Shown: positions 18,034 to 25,991 of the stretch, piece by piece
Position numbering within the stretch: position 1 is the stretch's first letter
Layout of the letters: each line of letters opens with the position of its first letter
From: Corynebacterium sp.
GTDB taxonomy: Bacteria; Actinomycetota; Actinomycetes; Mycobacteriales; Mycobacteriaceae
Length of the DNA stretch: 64,000 nt
Direction of reading: 5' to 3'
Assembly (NCBI RefSeq): GCF_022712275.1
Contig: NZ_JALAGU010000033.1
Location: forward strand, 62,001-126,000
Translations under genes and position numbers: made by a program
The notes under the pieces: model-generated
What the model saw: only the letters and a program-made list of their open reading frames with translations
Database searches by the model: none
What the model was told of the DNA's origin: nothing

Positions 18034-18998
18034 AGGTCCAGCACCAGCCGTCCGGAGAAACACCGGGAGACGCACACCATCATCGACTCGTTCTCGGCGC
18101 GCTCCTCCGGGGTCAGCACCGCGTCCCGGTGGTCGACTTCCCCGGAGACGACCTCGACCTCGCAGGTCCCGCACATACCTTCCCGGCAGGAGGACGCCAC
18201 CAACCGGCCGTGCTCCTCGAGCACGGACAGCACCGAGGCGTCCGCCGGCACGGTGAAGGTCTCCCCGGAGGATGCCAGCGACACGTCGAACGAGGTGGCC
18301 TCCCCCGAAATGTCCGGCGCGGTGAACTGTTCGGTGAAGACGTCCACCGCCGGCTGGTCGGCGACCACGGCGGCGACACCGTCGGTCAGGGCGCCGGGTC
18401 CACAGACGTAGACGGCGGTACCACGGGGCAGGTCGGCGAGCTCTGCGGCGAGGTCGACTCGTCCTTCCGCTGACCCGTGGAAGCGCACCGCGTCCCCGTA
18501 GGAGGACCGCAGCTCCGGCAGGTAGGGCATGGCGTCCTCCGTGCGGGCGAGGCAGAGCATCCGCCACGGGCGGTCGGAGCGCGCGACCTGCGCGGCGAGC
18601 GCGATCATCGGCGTGACACCGATGCCGCCGACGACGAAGACGTAGTTCAGTGCGCGGGTCAGCGGGAAATGGTTGCGCGGCTCCCCGACCTGCAGTTCCG
18701 TGCCGACCGTGGCGAGGTCATGGAGGGCTGCGGACCCGCTGTGCCCGTTCTCACGCGGGTCCGTGGCGCGGTCCACGGCGATGGTGTAACCGGAGCGGTC
18801 GGCGGGGTCCGAGCACAGTGAGTACTGGCGAAGCAGCCCACCGGGGACGGTGACGTCCAGGTGGGCGCCGGGCGTCCATCCGGGGAGGACGCCGGGGGCG
18901 GACGGTTCGAGGCGGAACTCGTCGACCCGGTCGGTGAGCGGGCGTCGGGCGGTCACGGTCACCGGGTGTGACACAGGGGAGGGCACAGAGGCGGGCAT
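18030..18998 (-). CDS. PDR/VanB-type flavin-ferredoxin reductase
   Basis: A 322-residue three-domain electron-transfer protein: flavin-binding barrel (RQYSLCSDP near 90), NAD-binding domain (VGGIGVTPMIALA, then VYVCGPGALTDGV), and a C-terminal plant-type [2Fe-2S] domain with C271, C276, C279 and C309. Such proteins pass electrons from NAD(P)H to a terminal oxygenase, usually a Rieske or P450 enzyme. None is encoded nearby. ATG at 18998 has AAGGTG upstream. Its stop overlaps the TTG start of the amidohydrolase. Likely redox partner within or outside the operon is unknown. Confidence 0.88.
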   Translation of the reverse strand: MPASVPSPVSHPVTVTARRPLTDRVDEFRLEPSAPGVLPGWTPGAHLDVTVPGGLLRQYSLCSDPADRSGYTIAVDRATDPRENGHSGSAALHDLATVGTELQVGEPRNHFPLTRALNYVFVVGGIGVTPMIALAAQVARSDRPWRMLCLARTEDAMPYLPELRSSYGDAVRFHGSAEGRVDLAAELADLPRGTAVYVCGPGALTDGVAAVVADQPAVDVFTEQFTAPDISGEATSFDVSLASSGETFTVPADASVLSVLEEHGRLVASSCREGMCGTCEVEVVSGEVDHRDAVLTPEERAENESMMVCVSRCFSGRLVLDL

Positions 18999-19229
18999 CG
19001 GTTCACCTTCACAGAATCGGTGCCGCCCCAGCCCGGCGAGTACACGCCACACCGTAGCACGACCCCGCCGACATGGCACCACATCACTGCAGGTCATGGC
19101 ATATGCAACACGGGAGAAACATGGATGCACCCTTATACTCCCCACGCTCCCGAAGCGTCACCGTAGTGAACAGAACCCGAAACAGACGGGAAACACGGTC
19201 TCCGTAGATTCACCTCCTGCATGACGAAC
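18999..19229 (+). promoter_or_regulatory. divergent promoter region
   Basis: No gene is seen between the reductase start (minus) and the structured leader (plus). TATACT at 19134-19139 is a good -10 box for the plus-strand operon, giving a 5' leader of about 325 bases that contains the element at 19230-19330. I see no convincing -35 box. Confidence 0.45.
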
Positions 19230-19330
19230 CACGCGGTGCACGACCGTTGTCCGGTTCTTGAACGTCTCCGCCCCAGCCCGGCGCAGACGACGGACACAAG
19301 AGAGCACTCCTGCACACCGCCGACTGTCAT
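19230..19330 (+). promoter_or_regulatory. conserved structured leader element, copy 1 (candidate riboswitch)
   Basis: Copy 1 of an element also found at 26905-26986. GCGGTGCACGACCGTTG (19233-19249) and the 3' block CACAAGAGAGCACTCCTG plus CACACCGCCGACTG (19295-19326) are almost identical in both copies. The ends pair (GCGGTG with CACCGC). The middle differs in sequence but again pairs, here TTGTCCG (19247-19253) with CGGACA (19291-19296). Conserved junctions around variable paired stems are typical of a ligand-binding RNA. I do not recognise a known class. A second GCACACCGCCGAC at 19416-19428 could compete for the 5' arm. The amidohydrolase ATG is 140 bases downstream. Confidence 0.65.
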
Positions 19331-19469
19331 GGTCGATCTTCCCCGGTCGCCACCCGGCGTCCGGTAGCAACGACCAGTGCAGCCGGTGATGTGACACCAC
19401 CGATGACCACGGGACGCACACCGCCGACACGGCACCGGTCACCCTCAAGACCCGGAAGAGGAGGGTCCG

Positions 19470-20792
19470 ATGAGTGTCATTCCGGGAGCACAGCTCCACG
19501 GCATCGCCGGTGTTCAGCTGTACGGTGCCCCCACCGGTCAGCTGATGGACATCACTGTCGACGGCACGACCGTCACCGAGGTCCTCCCCCACGATCCGTC
19601 CCGCATGCGCACTGCGACGGTCGACGGGAGCTGGCTGGACCTGCACGGCTACACCGTATTCCCGGCCGCCGCCGACCCGCACACCCACCTGGACAAGGCC
19701 CTGAGCCATGACCTCGTGAACCCGCCGGCCGGTGACCTTGACGGGGCCATCTCCTCGTGGGTGGCGGCCGCCGACGGGTTCACCGAAGAAGACATCCTCG
19801 ACCGGGCCCGATGCGCCGCCCGGCTGATGCTCGCCCAGGGCACCACCGCGGCGCGCACCCATGTGGACGTCTACCCGGCCGAGGGGCCGGACCTTTCCGA
19901 CGCCCCCTACCGGGGCATCCGTGCCCTGACCCGGCTGCGGGAGGAGCTCACCGGACTGATGACCCTCCAGATCGTCGCCCTGGTACCCGCCCACACCCCG
20001 GACGACCAGCTCACCGAGCTCACCCTGGGCGCGTTGGACTCTGGAGCGGACCTCGTCGGCGGTGCCCCGCACCTTGCCGGGGATCCGTTGGGCCAGACCG
20101 ACACCCTGCTCGATGTCGCCGAAGCCCGGAGCGTGGGCTGTGACCTGCACACCGACGAGTTCCTCGCCGGTTCTGCCGGTGATCGCACGCAGACCGTCCA
20201 CCGCTACGCCGAACGTGTCACCGGCTGGCCCGCCGACCGGATCCGCGGCGCGGGCCACTGCTGCCGCCTGTCCCAGATGGATGGGGCGGAACTCGCGGAC
20301 ACGGCGTCCTCCCTGAAAGACGCCGGGATCCACGTCATCGCCCTGCCGGCGACGAACCTCTACCTGCAGGGCGGCGACGGTCCACCCGGTCCCCGGGGAC
20401 GGGGCATCGCCCCGCTCACCGCCCTGCGCAACCACGGTGTCGCCGTCGCCGCCGGCGGCGACAACATCCGTGACCCCTTCAACCCGACCGGCCGCGGCGA
20501 TCCACTCGAGACCGCGTCCCTGCTGGTCACCGCCGCGCACCAGACCCCGGAACAGGCCATCGACCTGGTCACCGTCGGCGCCCGCGCCGCCCTGGGACTG
20601 CCACCGGCCGGCCCCGTGCCCGGGCAGACCGCCGACCTGCTGTGCATCCGCGCCCCGGACACCCCGGGTCACGCCACCGCAGCGACATTCCTCGCCGCGG
20701 CACCGGCCGACCGCACCGTCATCTCGGGCGGACGCCTCGCCGCACAGACCACCCTGACCACCCACCTCCCCGACCTCCGGCCGGTCGGCTGA
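19470..20792 (+). CDS. cytosine-deaminase-like amidohydrolase
   Basis: A 440-residue cytosolic amidohydrolase close to the CodA/AtzC branch. H71 and H73 in DPHTHLDKAL are the first metal ligands; H in CDLHTDEF, H in GAGHCCRLS and D in GGDNIRDPFNP supply the rest of the site. The last motif is the cytosine-deaminase form. ATG at 19470 follows AAGAGGAGGG. It is first in an operon with a complete ABC importer, an FAD oxidoreductase, a creatininase-like hydrolase and a PNPOx-like protein, and sits behind the structured leader. The substrate is likely an imported aminated or cyclic amide N-heterocycle, not necessarily cytosine. Confidence 0.85.
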   Translation: MSVIPGAQLHGIAGVQLYGAPTGQLMDITVDGTTVTEVLPHDPSRMRTATVDGSWLDLHGYTVFPAAADPHTHLDKALSHDLVNPPAGDLDGAISSWVAAADGFTEEDILDRARCAARLMLAQGTTAARTHVDVYPAEGPDLSDAPYRGIRALTRLREELTGLMTLQIVALVPAHTPDDQLTELTLGALDSGADLVGGAPHLAGDPLGQTDTLLDVAEARSVGCDLHTDEFLAGSAGDRTQTVHRYAERVTGWPADRIRGAGHCCRLSQMDGAELADTASSLKDAGIHVIALPATNLYLQGGDGPPGPRGRGIAPLTALRNHGVAVAAGGDNIRDPFNPTGRGDPLETASLLVTAAHQTPEQAIDLVTVGARAALGLPPAGPVPGQTADLLCIRAPDTPGHATAATFLAAAPADRTVISGGRLAAQTTLTTHLPDLRPVG

Positions 20793-20859
20793 GCTTCACG
20801 GCTCATCAGAGCAGCTCAGCGACCGACCCCGCACCTTGAAGCGAAAAAGGAGAACCCCC

Positions 20860-21624
20860 GTGAGTACCCCGACCACCCGGAGCGACCCGACCACCCCACT
20901 CGTCAGTTTCACCGGCACCGGCATGACATTCGACGGCGGCACGACCGCCCTGACCGGAGTGTCCCTCGACGTGCGCCCCGGTGAGTTCATCAGCGTCGTC
21001 GGCCCGTCCGGTTGCGGCAAATCCACCCTGCTACGCCTGGCGTCCGGCCTGGAGACAGCCACCGACGGCGTGATGTCCACCTCCACCGACCGGATCGCCT
21101 ACGTCTTCCAGGACGCCACCCTCCTGCCCTGGCGCTCGGTGAAGGACAACGTCATGCTCCTCGGTGAACTCGATCACCTGCCGAAGGCCGAGCAGGAGCA
21201 GCGCTGTACCGAAGCGCTGGAGACTGTCGGGCTCACCGGGTTCGAGGACCACCTGCCCCACCAGCTCTCCGGCGGCATGAAGATGCGCGTCTCCCTGGCC
21301 CGCGCCCTGACCATCGAGCCGGAACTGTTCCTCTTCGACGAGCCCTTCGCCGCCCTCGACGAGATCACCCGTGAACGTCTCGGTGTGGAACTCACCCAGC
21401 TCTTCGCGGAGAAGAGCTTCGGCGGCCTGTTCATCACCCACTCGGTGAGCGAGGCGGTGTTCATCTCCACGCAGGTCGCGGTGATGTCCGGCCGCCCCGG
21501 CACCATCGTCGACGTCGTCGACGTGCCCTTCGACTTCCCCCGCAGCCCCGAGCTGCGCTTCACCCCGGAGTTCACCGCGATCGCCGAGCGGGTCTCCACC
21601 TCCCTGATGGCGGCCCACTCATGA
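20860..21624 (+). CDS. ABC transporter ATPase (SsuB/TauB/ThiZ-like)
   Basis: A 254-residue ATPase. Walker A is GPSGCGKST (48-56), the Q-loop lies in VFQDATLLPW, the signature LSGGMKMRV starts at 136 and Walker B is LFLFDEP near 160. The type matches importers of nitrate, sulfonate, taurine and pyrimidines. GTG at 20860 is chosen because AAGGAGAA lies just upstream; an earlier TTG would add eight basic residues. Its stop overlaps the permease ATG (ATGA). Works with the permease and lipoprotein that follow. Confidence 0.92.
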   Translation: MSTPTTRSDPTTPLVSFTGTGMTFDGGTTALTGVSLDVRPGEFISVVGPSGCGKSTLLRLASGLETATDGVMSTSTDRIAYVFQDATLLPWRSVKDNVMLLGELDHLPKAEQEQRCTEALETVGLTGFEDHLPHQLSGGMKMRVSLARALTIEPELFLFDEPFAALDEITRERLGVELTQLFAEKSFGGLFITHSVSEAVFISTQVAVMSGRPGTIVDVVDVPFDFPRSPELRFTPEFTAIAERVSTSLMAAHS

Positions 21625-22529
21625 CGACAACTGCACCCACCCCCACCGCACAGACCACGTCCAAGGAGGACGCCGTGTCCGTCTCCACCGCCACCACCAC
21701 CGCTGCCGCGATCCCTGCCAGCTCCGCACCCGCCCCCGGCCGGCCGAAGCGGAAAGTCAACATCCCCTACGCCCCGGTCCTGCTGCCGCTGGCCGTCCTC
21801 GCCGTCGTCGTCGCCGTCTGGTACCTGGTCAGCTACGTCTTCCTCGACGAATCCCGACGCTTCCTCATGCCACCGCCCGACCAGGTCGTCACCGAAGGGT
21901 TGTTCGGCCCGAACGCCGGCGAGATGTGGCAGGCCCTGTGGCAGACCACGAAGATCGCGATGACCGGCCTGCTCATCGCCGCAGTCGTCGGCATCGTCTG
22001 GGCGATCGTCATGGCCCAGTCGAAGCGCGCCGAAACGGCCCTGTTCCCCTACGCCGTCTTCCTCCAGTGCATCCCGGTGCTGGCCCTCGTCCCGCTCATC
22101 GGCTTCTGGTTCGGCTTCGGCTTCTCCGCGCGCGTCTTCGTCTGCGTACTCATCGCCCTGTTCCCCATGGTCTCGAACACCCTCTTCGGTCTGCAGTCCG
22201 TCGACCCCGGCATGCGTGACCTGTTCGCCCTGCACAAGCCTTCCCGACTGACCGTCCTGCGCAAGCTCGAACTGCCCGCCGCGATGCCCTCGATCTTCGT
22301 CGGCCTGCGCACCTCCGGTGGCCTCGCAGTCGTCGGCGCGATCGTCGGTGACTTCTTCTTCAAGCAGGGGACACCTGGCATCGGCGTCCTGCTGGACAAC
22401 TACCGCTCGCGACTGCAGTCCCCGGACCTGTTCGCCGCGATCATCCTGGCGTCCCTGCTCGGTGTCGTCGTCTTCCTCGTCTTCGGCCTGATCAGCAACC
22501 GTGTCGTCGGCCGCTGGTACGGCAAGTAG
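21621..22529 (+). CDS. ABC transporter permease
   Basis: A 302-residue inner-membrane permease of the SsuC/ThiX type. After a Thr/Ala/Pro-rich cytosolic leader of about 45 residues come about six membrane helices. The coupling loop is ELPAAMPSIFVGLRTSGGLAVVGAI, the EAA-like motif contacting the ATPase. It begins inside the ATPase stop codon and is followed 48 bases later by the binding-protein gene. The long low-complexity N-terminus (TTTAPTPTAQTTSKEDAV) is unusual for the family, and the true start may be a later GTG (about 21675). Confidence 0.9.
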   Translation: MTTTAPTPTAQTTSKEDAVSVSTATTTAAAIPASSAPAPGRPKRKVNIPYAPVLLPLAVLAVVVAVWYLVSYVFLDESRRFLMPPPDQVVTEGLFGPNAGEMWQALWQTTKIAMTGLLIAAVVGIVWAIVMAQSKRAETALFPYAVFLQCIPVLALVPLIGFWFGFGFSARVFVCVLIALFPMVSNTLFGLQSVDPGMRDLFALHKPSRLTVLRKLELPAAMPSIFVGLRTSGGLAVVGAIVGDFFFKQGTPGIGVLLDNYRSRLQSPDLFAAIILASLLGVVVFLVFGLISNRVVGRWYGK

Positions 22530-22577
22530 TCCCTTCTGCACGTTTCCCCGCACGTTTCCTGACAGGAGCCCCCCACC

Positions 22578-23774
22578 ATGAAGTACACCGTCTCTGCCTT
22601 CCGTACTCTCGCCGCCACCACTCTCGTCGCCACCACCGCCGTCTCCCTCGCCGCCTGCGGTGGCGACGACAGCACCTCCGCCGCGTCCTCCTACGACGGC
22701 GAGATCGGATCGACCGACCTCTCGGCCGTCTGCCCGTCCACCGTCACCGTCCAGACCGACTGGTTCCCCGAGGCCGAGCACGGCCACCTCTACCAGCAGC
22801 TCAACTACGGCGGCGAGGGCAAGGACGCCGTCACCATCGACGCGGACAAGAAGACCGTCTCCGGCCCGCTGTTCGACGGCGACAACGGCTACACCGGTGT
22901 CGACCTGGAGATCCGTTCCGGTGGCCCGGCGATCGGCAACCAGTCCGTCACCTCGCAGATGTACCAGGACCAGGACATTCTCCTCGGCTACGTCGACACC
23001 GACCAGACCATCCAGCAGTCGGACGCCATGCCCACCGTCGGCGTCATGACGACACTGGAGAAGTCACCGCAGATGATCATGTGGGACCCGGAGACCTACC
23101 CGGACGTGCACTCCATCGCCGACCTCAAGGACACCGGAGCGACCGTACTGACCTTCGCCGACATGTCCTACATCAAGTACCTCACCGGCGCGGGCATCCT
23201 CGACGAGTCGCAGATCGACGAATCCTACGACGGTGCACCCGCCACCTTCGTCGCCGCCGGTGGCGAAAAAGCTCAGCAGGGCTACTCCTCCTCGGAGCCC
23301 TACAACTACGAGAACACCATCGACGGCTGGAAGAAGCCCGTGGACTACCAGCTCATCCACGACGCCGGTTTCCCGACCTACAAGTCCTCACTGGCCGTAC
23401 GGGCCGACGCCAAGGACGACAACGCCGACTGTCTCAAGGAACTCATCCCGGTGCTGCAGCGCGGCACGAAGGACTACATGGAGGACCCGACGGCCGCCAA
23501 CGACCTCGTCGTCCAGTCCGTCGCCGACTTCAACTCCGGCTGGGTCTACGACCAGGCGAACGCCGACTACGGCGTGGCCAAGATGCGTGACGAGGGACTG
23601 GTCGCCAACGGCGCCGACGGCACCCTCGGTTCCTTCGAGGACGCCCGCCTCGAGGAACTCGTCGACATCCTGACCCCCATCTTCGCCGAGCAGAACACCC
23701 CGGTGAAGGACGGCATCACGATGGACGAGATCGCCACCAACGAATTCCTCGACCCGTCGATCGCGCTGGGGTGA
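22578..23774 (+). CDS. ABC transporter substrate-binding lipoprotein (NMT1/THI5-like)
   Basis: A 398-residue lipoprotein. The signal peptide ends in the lipobox LAAC (about residues 24-27), after which the mature protein would be lipid-anchored on the outer face of the membrane. The fold resembles NMT1/SsuA-type binding proteins (VTVQTDWFPEAEHGHLYQQL is the typical first strand and helix). That family binds pyrimidines, sulfonates, nitrate and related small ligands. The gene follows its permease and ATPase. The ligand is presumably the substrate of the amidohydrolase at the head of the operon. Confidence 0.85.
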   Translation: MKYTVSAFRTLAATTLVATTAVSLAACGGDDSTSAASSYDGEIGSTDLSAVCPSTVTVQTDWFPEAEHGHLYQQLNYGGEGKDAVTIDADKKTVSGPLFDGDNGYTGVDLEIRSGGPAIGNQSVTSQMYQDQDILLGYVDTDQTIQQSDAMPTVGVMTTLEKSPQMIMWDPETYPDVHSIADLKDTGATVLTFADMSYIKYLTGAGILDESQIDESYDGAPATFVAAGGEKAQQGYSSSEPYNYENTIDGWKKPVDYQLIHDAGFPTYKSSLAVRADAKDDNADCLKELIPVLQRGTKDYMEDPTAANDLVVQSVADFNSGWVYDQANADYGVAKMRDEGLVANGADGTLGSFEDARLEELVDILTPIFAEQNTPVKDGITMDEIATNEFLDPSIALG

Positions 23775-23778
23775 TCCG

Positions 23779-25215
23779 GTGAGCCAGGCAGTGCACGAGG
23801 GTGTGAAGGTCAGCACCGACGTCGGCCATCTCTTCGCCGTCGCCGATGACTCCGGACGCCCCGACTTCTCGCCCACGGACGTCGACGCCCTGGTCGACGA
23901 CCTCATCGCGGTGCTCGGCCCCCGTGGTGTCTCCCAGCTGCCGCGTGCGGTCGACCGGGCGTCCCGCGACGGATCGGGCATGTCCCCGGTGATCACCGCG
24001 CAGTTGGACGCCGGGGAACTCAGCGTCCCCGATGTGGTCTGTTACCCGCGGGCCGCCGAGGAGGTGCCGGAGATCATGCGCGCCGCGGTGCGCCACGGCG
24101 TGCCGGTGACGACGCGTGGCAAGGGCACCGGCAACTACGGGCAGGTGCTGCCCCGGTTCGGCGGGCTGGTGCTGGACATGACCTCACTGACCACCATCCA
24201 CGAGATCGACACGGAGGCCGGCACGGTCACCGCCGACGCCGGGGCGAAGATGCTCTCGCTGGAAAGCTACGCCCAGGAGCACGGTCAGCAGCTGTGGATG
24301 TACCCCTCGACGGTGCAGTCCACGCTCGGAGGGTTCCTCGGTGGCGGCTCCGCCGGCACCGGCACCATCGTCCACGGCCGCAACCACGAGGGCTTCGTCA
24401 CCGCGGTCGACATCGTGCCCGCCACCGCCGACGCCCGGATCATCCACCTCGAGGGTGAGGACGCCCAACCCTACGTACACACCTACGGGGTGGCGGGCGT
24501 CATCGTCCGGGCGACGGTGAAGGTCGAACCGCTGGGTGACTGGCGGTCGGTCTACGCGTCCTTCCCCGACCGGTCCTCGGCCTTCGCCGCGGCGACCGCG
24601 GTGATGCGGGCGCGGCTGCAGCCCCGGCTGATGTCCGCCGACGGTCCCGACATCGTCGCCGCCCTGCCCGATGACGAGGCGCTGGTGCCGGGTCGCGGCA
24701 GTGTGCGCGGCATTCTCGACGTCTCGCGGCTGCCGGAGTTCGAGGCGATCGTCGCGGACCGCGGTGGACGCATGGAGGCGTCCCGCACCGGGGTCACTGC
24801 GTCCGTGAAGCTCTCGACACTGTCCTACAACCACCCGACGTGGTGGCTGCAGAAGAAGGAGCCGGGCCGATGGTTCCACATGGAGTGCCAGGGCACGGCG
24901 GTCGTCGACCGGTTCGAGGAGGTGCTCGACGTGTACTCGGTGACCGGCGACGACGGGACCGCGCAGCGGGCGAACTTCCACCTGGAGGTCGGCAACGACA
25001 TGATGTTCGGCATGCTCAACGGGCCGGTCCTGCCCGGAGAATCCATCGGGACGGTGCGGGAACGGATAGCCGCCGGCGTGCCGCAGCTGGAGGCACTCGG
25101 GGTGTCCGTGCACTCCCCGCACCAGTGGTACATCGACCTGGAGCCTGAGCGGGTGCGCCGGTTGGCCGCGGACTTCGACCCGTACGGCCTGCTCAACCCC
25201 GGGAGGTGGATGTGA
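23779..25215 (+). CDS. FAD-binding oxidoreductase (FAD_binding_4, VAO-like)
   Basis: A 478-residue flavoprotein of the vanillyl-alcohol-oxidase/GlcD superfamily. The PP-loop is RHGVPVTTRGKGTGNYGQVLP (about 103-123), followed by GGFLGGGSAGTGTIVHGRNHE, which is typical of the FAD domain. The C-terminus YGLLNPGRWM is also characteristic. GTG start at 23779, four bases after the binding-protein stop; its own stop overlaps the next start (GTGA). It probably oxidises the deaminated or hydrolysed ring product of the pathway. No covalent-flavin His is obvious at the usual position. Confidence 0.85.
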   Translation: MSQAVHEGVKVSTDVGHLFAVADDSGRPDFSPTDVDALVDDLIAVLGPRGVSQLPRAVDRASRDGSGMSPVITAQLDAGELSVPDVVCYPRAAEEVPEIMRAAVRHGVPVTTRGKGTGNYGQVLPRFGGLVLDMTSLTTIHEIDTEAGTVTADAGAKMLSLESYAQEHGQQLWMYPSTVQSTLGGFLGGGSAGTGTIVHGRNHEGFVTAVDIVPATADARIIHLEGEDAQPYVHTYGVAGVIVRATVKVEPLGDWRSVYASFPDRSSAFAAATAVMRARLQPRLMSADGPDIVAALPDDEALVPGRGSVRGILDVSRLPEFEAIVADRGGRMEASRTGVTASVKLSTLSYNHPTWWLQKKEPGRWFHMECQGTAVVDRFEEVLDVYSVTGDDGTAQRANFHLEVGNDMMFGMLNGPVLPGESIGTVRERIAAGVPQLEALGVSVHSPHQWYIDLEPERVRRLAADFDPYGLLNPGRWM

Positions 25216-25991
25216 GTACCGCATCCCGTCGCTGGGCCGATCTCACGACCGCGGAGGTGGGCCGGGTGATTACCGCGTCCTCCCTGGCCGTGGTGCCGGT
25301 CGGTGCCGTGGAGCCCCACGGACCGCACCTGCCGATGTCCACTGACCTGGTGATGGCCGAGGCCGTGGCGTCCACGGTGGTGTCCCGTGCCGTGGCCGCC
25401 GGGCATGACCTGTGGCTGCTGCCGTCGCTGTCGATCACCAAGTCCGATGAGCACGCTGCGCTGCCGGGGACGCTGTGGCTGTCCGCGCCCACGCTCTTCG
25501 CCACGTTGGTGGATCTCGGCCGGTCGCTGGCCGCCGCCGGGGTGCGCAGGGTGCTCTTCGTCAACGGGCACGGCGGCAACTCCGCACTGCTGGAGGTCGC
25601 CCTGCGTGAACTGCGTCGACGCTTCGACCTGCGGACTTTCCTGGTCTCTTCTCCACCGACCCCGGGCGAGACGGAATGCGGCTTGGGCATCCACGCCGGC
25701 TGGTCGGAGACCTCGATGATGCTGCATGTCGCACCGTCGCTGGTGGACATGGACGCCGCTGCGGCGTTGGGGCCGAAACCTGCGACTGCCGTGGCGTCCT
25801 GCGACCATGTCGGATTCGGGAAGGCGGTGAAGTTCGGGTGGTTGTCCACTGACTTCGATGCGTCCGGGGTCGTCGGCGATCCGACGGGTGCGTCGGCTGA
25901 GGTCGGTGAGCAGCTCTTCGAGGACTACGTCGCCTCCGTACTGGATGCGGTGCCGGAGATCCTGACCTTCAACCCGGGGAACCTGTCATGA
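25212..25991 (+). CDS. creatininase-family hydrolase
   Basis: A 259-residue amidohydrolase of the creatininase family, cytosolic and metal-dependent. The first metal motif GAVEPHGPHLPMSTD gives E34, H36 and D45; NGHGGNSALLEVA supplies a further His, and GIHAGWSETSMML the usual E/H pair. Members open cyclic amides (creatinine, 3-dehydro-scyllo-inosose-like rings, formamides in riboflavin/F420 synthesis). GTG at 25212 is preferred because GGGAGGTGG precedes it and it overlaps the previous stop. In this operon it would hydrolyse a ring amide after oxidation, which is inference. Confidence 0.87.
   Translation: MSTASRRWADLTTAEVGRVITASSLAVVPVGAVEPHGPHLPMSTDLVMAEAVASTVVSRAVAAGHDLWLLPSLSITKSDEHAALPGTLWLSAPTLFATLVDLGRSLAAAGVRRVLFVNGHGGNSALLEVALRELRRRFDLRTFLVSSPPTPGETECGLGIHAGWSETSMMLHVAPSLVDMDAAAALGPKPATAVASCDHVGFGKAVKFGWLSTDFDASGVVGDPTGASAEVGEQLFEDYVASVLDAVPEILTFNPGNLS

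Noticed and set aside
16753..18567. 604-residue amidohydrolase starting at 18567
   Set aside because: The first ~178 residues are an out-of-frame reading of the reductase gene; the TTG overlapping the reductase stop gives a normal-length enzyme.
19230..19330. Assignment of the leader element to purine, guanidine-I, glycine or TPP riboswitches
   Set aside because: None of the invariant motifs of those classes is present in the right order; the real TPP element in this window (12993-13079) looks quite different.
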